A stretch of DNA of 9,861 nucleotides, taken from assembly GCA_964540005.1 (NCBI GenBank), contig CAZILN010000244.1, forward strand, positions 1 through 9,861, given 5' to 3'. Under the pieces are notes generated by a model. It saw only the letters and a program-made list of their open reading frames with translations, was not told the origin of the DNA and searched no databases. Both the position numbers and the translations under genes were made by a program. Positions within the stretch are counted from its first letter, which is position 1, and each line of letters begins with the position of its first letter. Positions 7,511-9,861 of the stretch are shown piece after piece. Source of the stretch: CAZILN01 sp964540005. Lineage in GTDB: Bacteria > Bacteroidota > Bacteroidia > Bacteroidales > SM23-62.

Positions 7511-7518
7511 CAAACATA
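7511..7518 (-). promoter_or_regulatory. Candidate -7 box adjoining the first operon gene
   Basis: The minus strand reads TATGTTTG, a full TAnnTTTG match. Only seven bases separate it from the ATG at 7503, so a start a few bases downstream would yield an almost leaderless mRNA. The nearest upstream TTG lies 23 bases away, slightly longer than the usual 19-20 spacing. The box touches the 7517-7533 inverted repeat, which would fall in the promoter spacer. It is plausible but unproven, because the very short leader is unusual. Confidence 0.35.
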
Positions 7519-7533
7519 CAGGTTTTTCCTGTA
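7517..7533. repeat. Perfect inverted repeat TACAGG-N5-CCTGTA, possible operator or small hairpin
   Basis: Arms 7517-7522 and 7528-7533 are perfectly complementary around a five-T loop. The repeat lies 14 bases upstream of the operon's first ATG and overlaps the end of a TAnnTTTG box. Such a position suits a repressor or activator site. On the plus strand it is followed by CTTTTTCCC, but the stem is short for a terminator. No transcription factor is encoded in the operon, so a cognate regulator would have to come from elsewhere. Confidence 0.45.
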
Positions 7534-7582
7534 CTTTTTCCCAAGCATCAATGATTTTCATCACCGGTAATACCATAATTAT

Positions 7583-7590
7583 CAAACTTA
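7583..7590 (-). promoter_or_regulatory. Candidate -7 box for the operon, giving a normal-length leader
   Basis: The minus strand reads TAAGTTTG, a full TAnnTTTG match, about 80 bases before the ATG at 7503. Initiation here would give a leader of about 75 bases that includes the 7517-7533 inverted repeat as an RNA hairpin near the start codon. No clear TTTG is found at the -33 spacing. On leader length this is a more conventional candidate than the box at 7511. Confidence 0.3.
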
Positions 7591-7865
7591 TCCGTAAAAC
7601 CACTTCTCTTCAGGGAATGAATATAAAAACAAATCTGACAAGTTCGTTAGCCTCAGCAATAAAGAGGGCATTGTATGCAGGCCTTTGTACCGGTGTTCTT
7701 TTAAATGGATCCTTTTGGCCGGGGATAGAATGGTTATCATCGTCAATATTTTTTTTTCATGCAAATATAGAATTTTGGCGACTTGAACCCTACCTCCTCA
7801 TTCTCTTTGCCAAGGGAATATGAAGTTAAAATTGATAACTTTAACCGCTTTTTACAGCCGGATCA

Positions 7866-9861
7866 ATGAACCATACGGATTATTATCAGATTATTGCTGA
7901 CACACTGGGGATCAGGTCCAGCCAGGTAAAGTCTTGTATTGAGCTGCTTCAGGGAGGTGCGACAATTCCTTTTATCAGCCGGTACAGGAAAGAGGCTACC
8001 GGCGGACTGGATGAGGTCATGATCTCTGATATCAGGAAACTGCATACAAAGCTTGAAGACCTTAATCAGAGGAAAAAGGCAGTGCTTAAAAGTATAAAGG
8101 ATCAGGGAAAACTGGATCCTGAGCTTGAAAGCCGGATCAAAGCGGCAGATAGCCTGACGGAAGTGGAAGACCTTTACCTTCCCTATAAGCCTAAAAAGAA
8201 AACACGGGCCTCGATCGCCAGGGAAAAAGGGCTCGAACCGCTGGCTCACATCATCCTCATGCAGAAGGAAATCGGGATAGAAGAGAAGGCAGAAGAATTC
8301 ATTTCAGAACAGGTTCCTACATCTGATGAGGCCCTGCAGGGAGCCAGGGATATTGTTGCAGAATGGATCAATGAGAATAAAAAGGCACGGGATCTGGTAA
8401 GGCGTCATTTTGCAGGAGGGGCCATGATCACTTCCAGGGTAGTCCCTAAAAAAGAAGCTGATGGAATAAAGTATAAGGACTACTTTGATTTCTCAGGCAG
8501 CCTGCATAAATGTCCCTCCCACAGGATACTGGCCCTTTTCAGAGGTGAGGAGGAAAAAATACTCAGGCTGGATATTTCTCCTCCCAGGGAAGATGTAATC
8601 ACTTCCCTCGATAAAAACTATGTCACCGGTATCAGCAAGGTCTCTGAACATCTGAGGACAGCCCTAGGGGATTCCTATAGCCGTCTTTTGAAACCCTCAA
8701 TTGAAAATGAGTTCCGCAGGAAAGCCAAGGAGGATGCCGATGAGGAGGCGATCAAAGTCTTTACCGATAACCTGAGGCAGCTCCTGCTGGCCCCTCCGCT
8801 TGGACAAAAAAGGATCATGGCTATTGATCCGGGATTCCGGACAGGATGCAAGCTGGTCTGTCTTGATGAGCAGGGAAATATCCTGCACAATGAGACTATT
8901 TATCCCCATCCTCCGCAGGAAGAAAGGAAAACTGCAGCAAAAAAGATAACTACCCTGACAAATGCCTACAAGGTAGAGGCAATTGCCATAGGTAACGGAA
9001 CAGCCGGCCGTGAGACGGAACACTTTATCAGGAAACTGAAATTCACTACAGACCTCCAGGTATTTGTGGTAAGCGAAAACGGGGCATCTGTTTATTCCGC
9101 TTCTAAACTGGCCCGCCAGGAACTTCCCGAATATGACGTAACTGTCAGGGGTGCCGTTTCTATAGGACGAAGGTTGATGGATCCTCTGGCGGAACTGGTG
9201 AAAATAGATCCAAAATCCATTGGGGTCGGTCAGTACCAGCATGATGTAAACCAGCAAAAACTGAAAGAAAGCCTGGACACTACAGTTGAAAGCTGTGTCA
9301 ACAGGATAGGTGTTAATGTAAACACTGCCAGTCAGTCATTGCTCAGCTATGTATCCGGACTGGGTCCGCAGCTGGCTGAAAACATTATCAGGTACAGAAA
9401 AGAGAATGGCAGCTTCCACTCCCGCAAACAGTTAATGGATGTTCCGAAAATGGGACCCAAGGCATTTGAACAGGCAGCCGGGTTCCTGCGTATTGACAAT
9501 CCGGACAACCCCCTGGATAACAGTGCTGTACATCCTGAAAGCTACCATATTGTTGAGGCAATGGCAGCCGAACTTAAATGCAGCATACCCGATCTGTTGA
9601 AGGATGCCGGACTCAGGTCGAAGATCAGCCTTCAGGATTATATTAAAGATGAAATCGGGCTGCCGACCCTGCAGGATATTATGAAGGAACTGGAGAAACC
9701 CGGCAGGGATCCGAGGCAACAGATAAAAATTTTTGAGTTCTCCAGTGATGTTTATAAGATAGAGGACCTGGCACCCGGGATGATCCTTCCCGGGATTGTC
9801 ACGAACATCACCAATTTCGGTGCTTTTGTAGATATAGGAGTGAAACAGGACGGGCTGGTGC
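7866..9861 (+). CDS. tex: Tex, RNA-binding transcriptional accessory protein, first 665 residues, cut off by the window edge
   Basis: The frame is open from the ATG at 7866 to the end of the window. Tex is a conserved cytoplasmic nucleic-acid-binding protein linked to transcription. Seen in order: the helical Tex N-terminal region with GATIPFISRYRKEATGGLDE (about 31-50), a second helical region to about 310, a YqgF/RNase H-fold domain beginning RIMAIDPGFRTG at 316, the near-invariant stretches SVYSASKLARQELP, VRGAVSIGRRLMDPLAELVK and DPKSIGVGQYQHDV (about 405-460), helix-hairpin-helix segments around 485-545 (VSGLGPQLAENIIRYR), and the start of an S1 RNA-binding domain at about 635 (PGMILPGIVTNITNFGAFVD). 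The rest of S1 is beyond the window; full family length is around 700-780. In-frame stops at 7821 and 7833 make 7866 the first ATG. No Shine-Dalgarno is evident. It is divergent from the operon and probably functionally unrelated. Confidence 0.97.
   Translation, partial: MNHTDYYQIIADTLGIRSSQVKSCIELLQGGATIPFISRYRKEATGGLDEVMISDIRKLHTKLEDLNQRKKAVLKSIKDQGKLDPELESRIKAADSLTEVEDLYLPYKPKKKTRASIAREKGLEPLAHIILMQKEIGIEEKAEEFISEQVPTSDEALQGARDIVAEWINENKKARDLVRRHFAGGAMITSRVVPKKEADGIKYKDYFDFSGSLHKCPSHRILALFRGEEEKILRLDISPPREDVITSLDKNYVTGISKVSEHLRTALGDSYSRLLKPSIENEFRRKAKEDADEEAIKVFTDNLRQLLLAPPLGQKRIMAIDPGFRTGCKLVCLDEQGNILHNETIYPHPPQEERKTAAKKITTLTNAYKVEAIAIGNGTAGRETEHFIRKLKFTTDLQVFVVSENGASVYSASKLARQELPEYDVTVRGAVSIGRRLMDPLAELVKIDPKSIGVGQYQHDVNQQKLKESLDTTVESCVNRIGVNVNTASQSLLSYVSGLGPQLAENIIRYRKENGSFHSRKQLMDVPKMGPKAFEQAAGFLRIDNPDNPLDNSAVHPESYHIVEAMAAELKCSIPDLLKDAGLRSKISLQDYIKDEIGLPTLQDIMKELEKPGRDPRQQIKIFEFSSDVYKIEDLAPGMILPGIVTNITNFGAFVDIGVKQDGLV

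Larger units (their letters stand above)
7504..7865. other. Intergenic region between the divergent operon and tex, about 360 bases
   Basis: No convincing gene is seen. The region is A/T-rich and contains minus-strand TAnnTTTG boxes at 7511-7518, 7583-7590 and 7762-7769, an inverted repeat at 7517-7533, and a run of nine T at 7749-7757. For tex, the only candidate box is the imperfect TAACTTTA at 7836-7843 on the plus strand, which would give a leader of about 20 bases; there is no well-spaced -33 element. A plus-strand frame at 7551-7823 is open but shows no family resemblance. No tRNA or riboswitch fold was recognised by eye. Confidence 0.7.

Noticed and set aside
7749..7757. Run of nine T as a possible terminator tail
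   Set aside because: No stable G+C stem precedes it on the plus strand, and no gene ends upstream of it on that strand.
7551..7823. Plus-strand open frame of 90 codons in the intergenic region
   Set aside because: No recognisable domain, no usable ribosome binding site, strongly biased composition with T-run-encoded Phe residues, and it covers the likely control region of the divergent operon. It shares the frame of tex but is separated from it by in-frame stops at 7821 and 7833.
7863..9719. Minus-strand open frames opposite tex
   Set aside because: They lie antisense to an uninterrupted Tex reading frame with strong family blocks, so they are shadows of that gene.

Overview
The window looks like a chromosomal segment from a Bacteroidetes bacterium, probably a Bacteroidia / Marinilabiliales-type organism. 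The grounds are the protein families present, the absence of clear Shine-Dalgarno sequences before most starts, several matches to the Bacteroidetes -7 promoter box (TAnnTTTG), and A/T-rich leaders. No RNA gene, CRISPR array, insertion sequence or prophage gene is visible.

The minus strand from about 7503 down to base 1 is a run of six genes in one direction, with gaps of only 52, 46, 11, 5 and 30 bases, so it reads as one operon. In transcription order it holds: (1) a response-regulator receiver domain fused to a histidine-kinase-like region that has lost its phospho-accepting His and most ATP-binding residues; (2) a 1023-residue ABCG-like half transporter (ATPase then permease) with an unusual 255-residue N-terminal extension and a 220-residue extracytoplasmic insertion; (3) a 303-residue lipoprotein of unknown family; (4) a 161-residue secreted protein of unknown family; (5) a minimal PspC-domain membrane protein; (6) the first 515 codons of an S9-family oligopeptidase B-like protease with an export signal. 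It continues off the left edge before the catalytic Ser.

The plus strand from 7866 to the right edge encodes Tex, a conserved RNA-binding transcriptional accessory protein, cut off in its S1 domain. It is divergent from the operon. The roughly 360-base region between them (7504-7865) holds no convincing gene, but carries candidate promoter boxes for the operon and a perfect 6-bp inverted repeat next to the box nearest the first gene.

The most interesting reading is that genes 1-5 form an undescribed envelope module: a receiver/pseudokinase signalling protein, an ABCG-like transporter with its own N-terminal sensory-looking region, two exported accessory proteins and a PspC protein of the type tied to membrane stress. 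This is inferred from gene order and domain content; no substrate can be read from the sequence.
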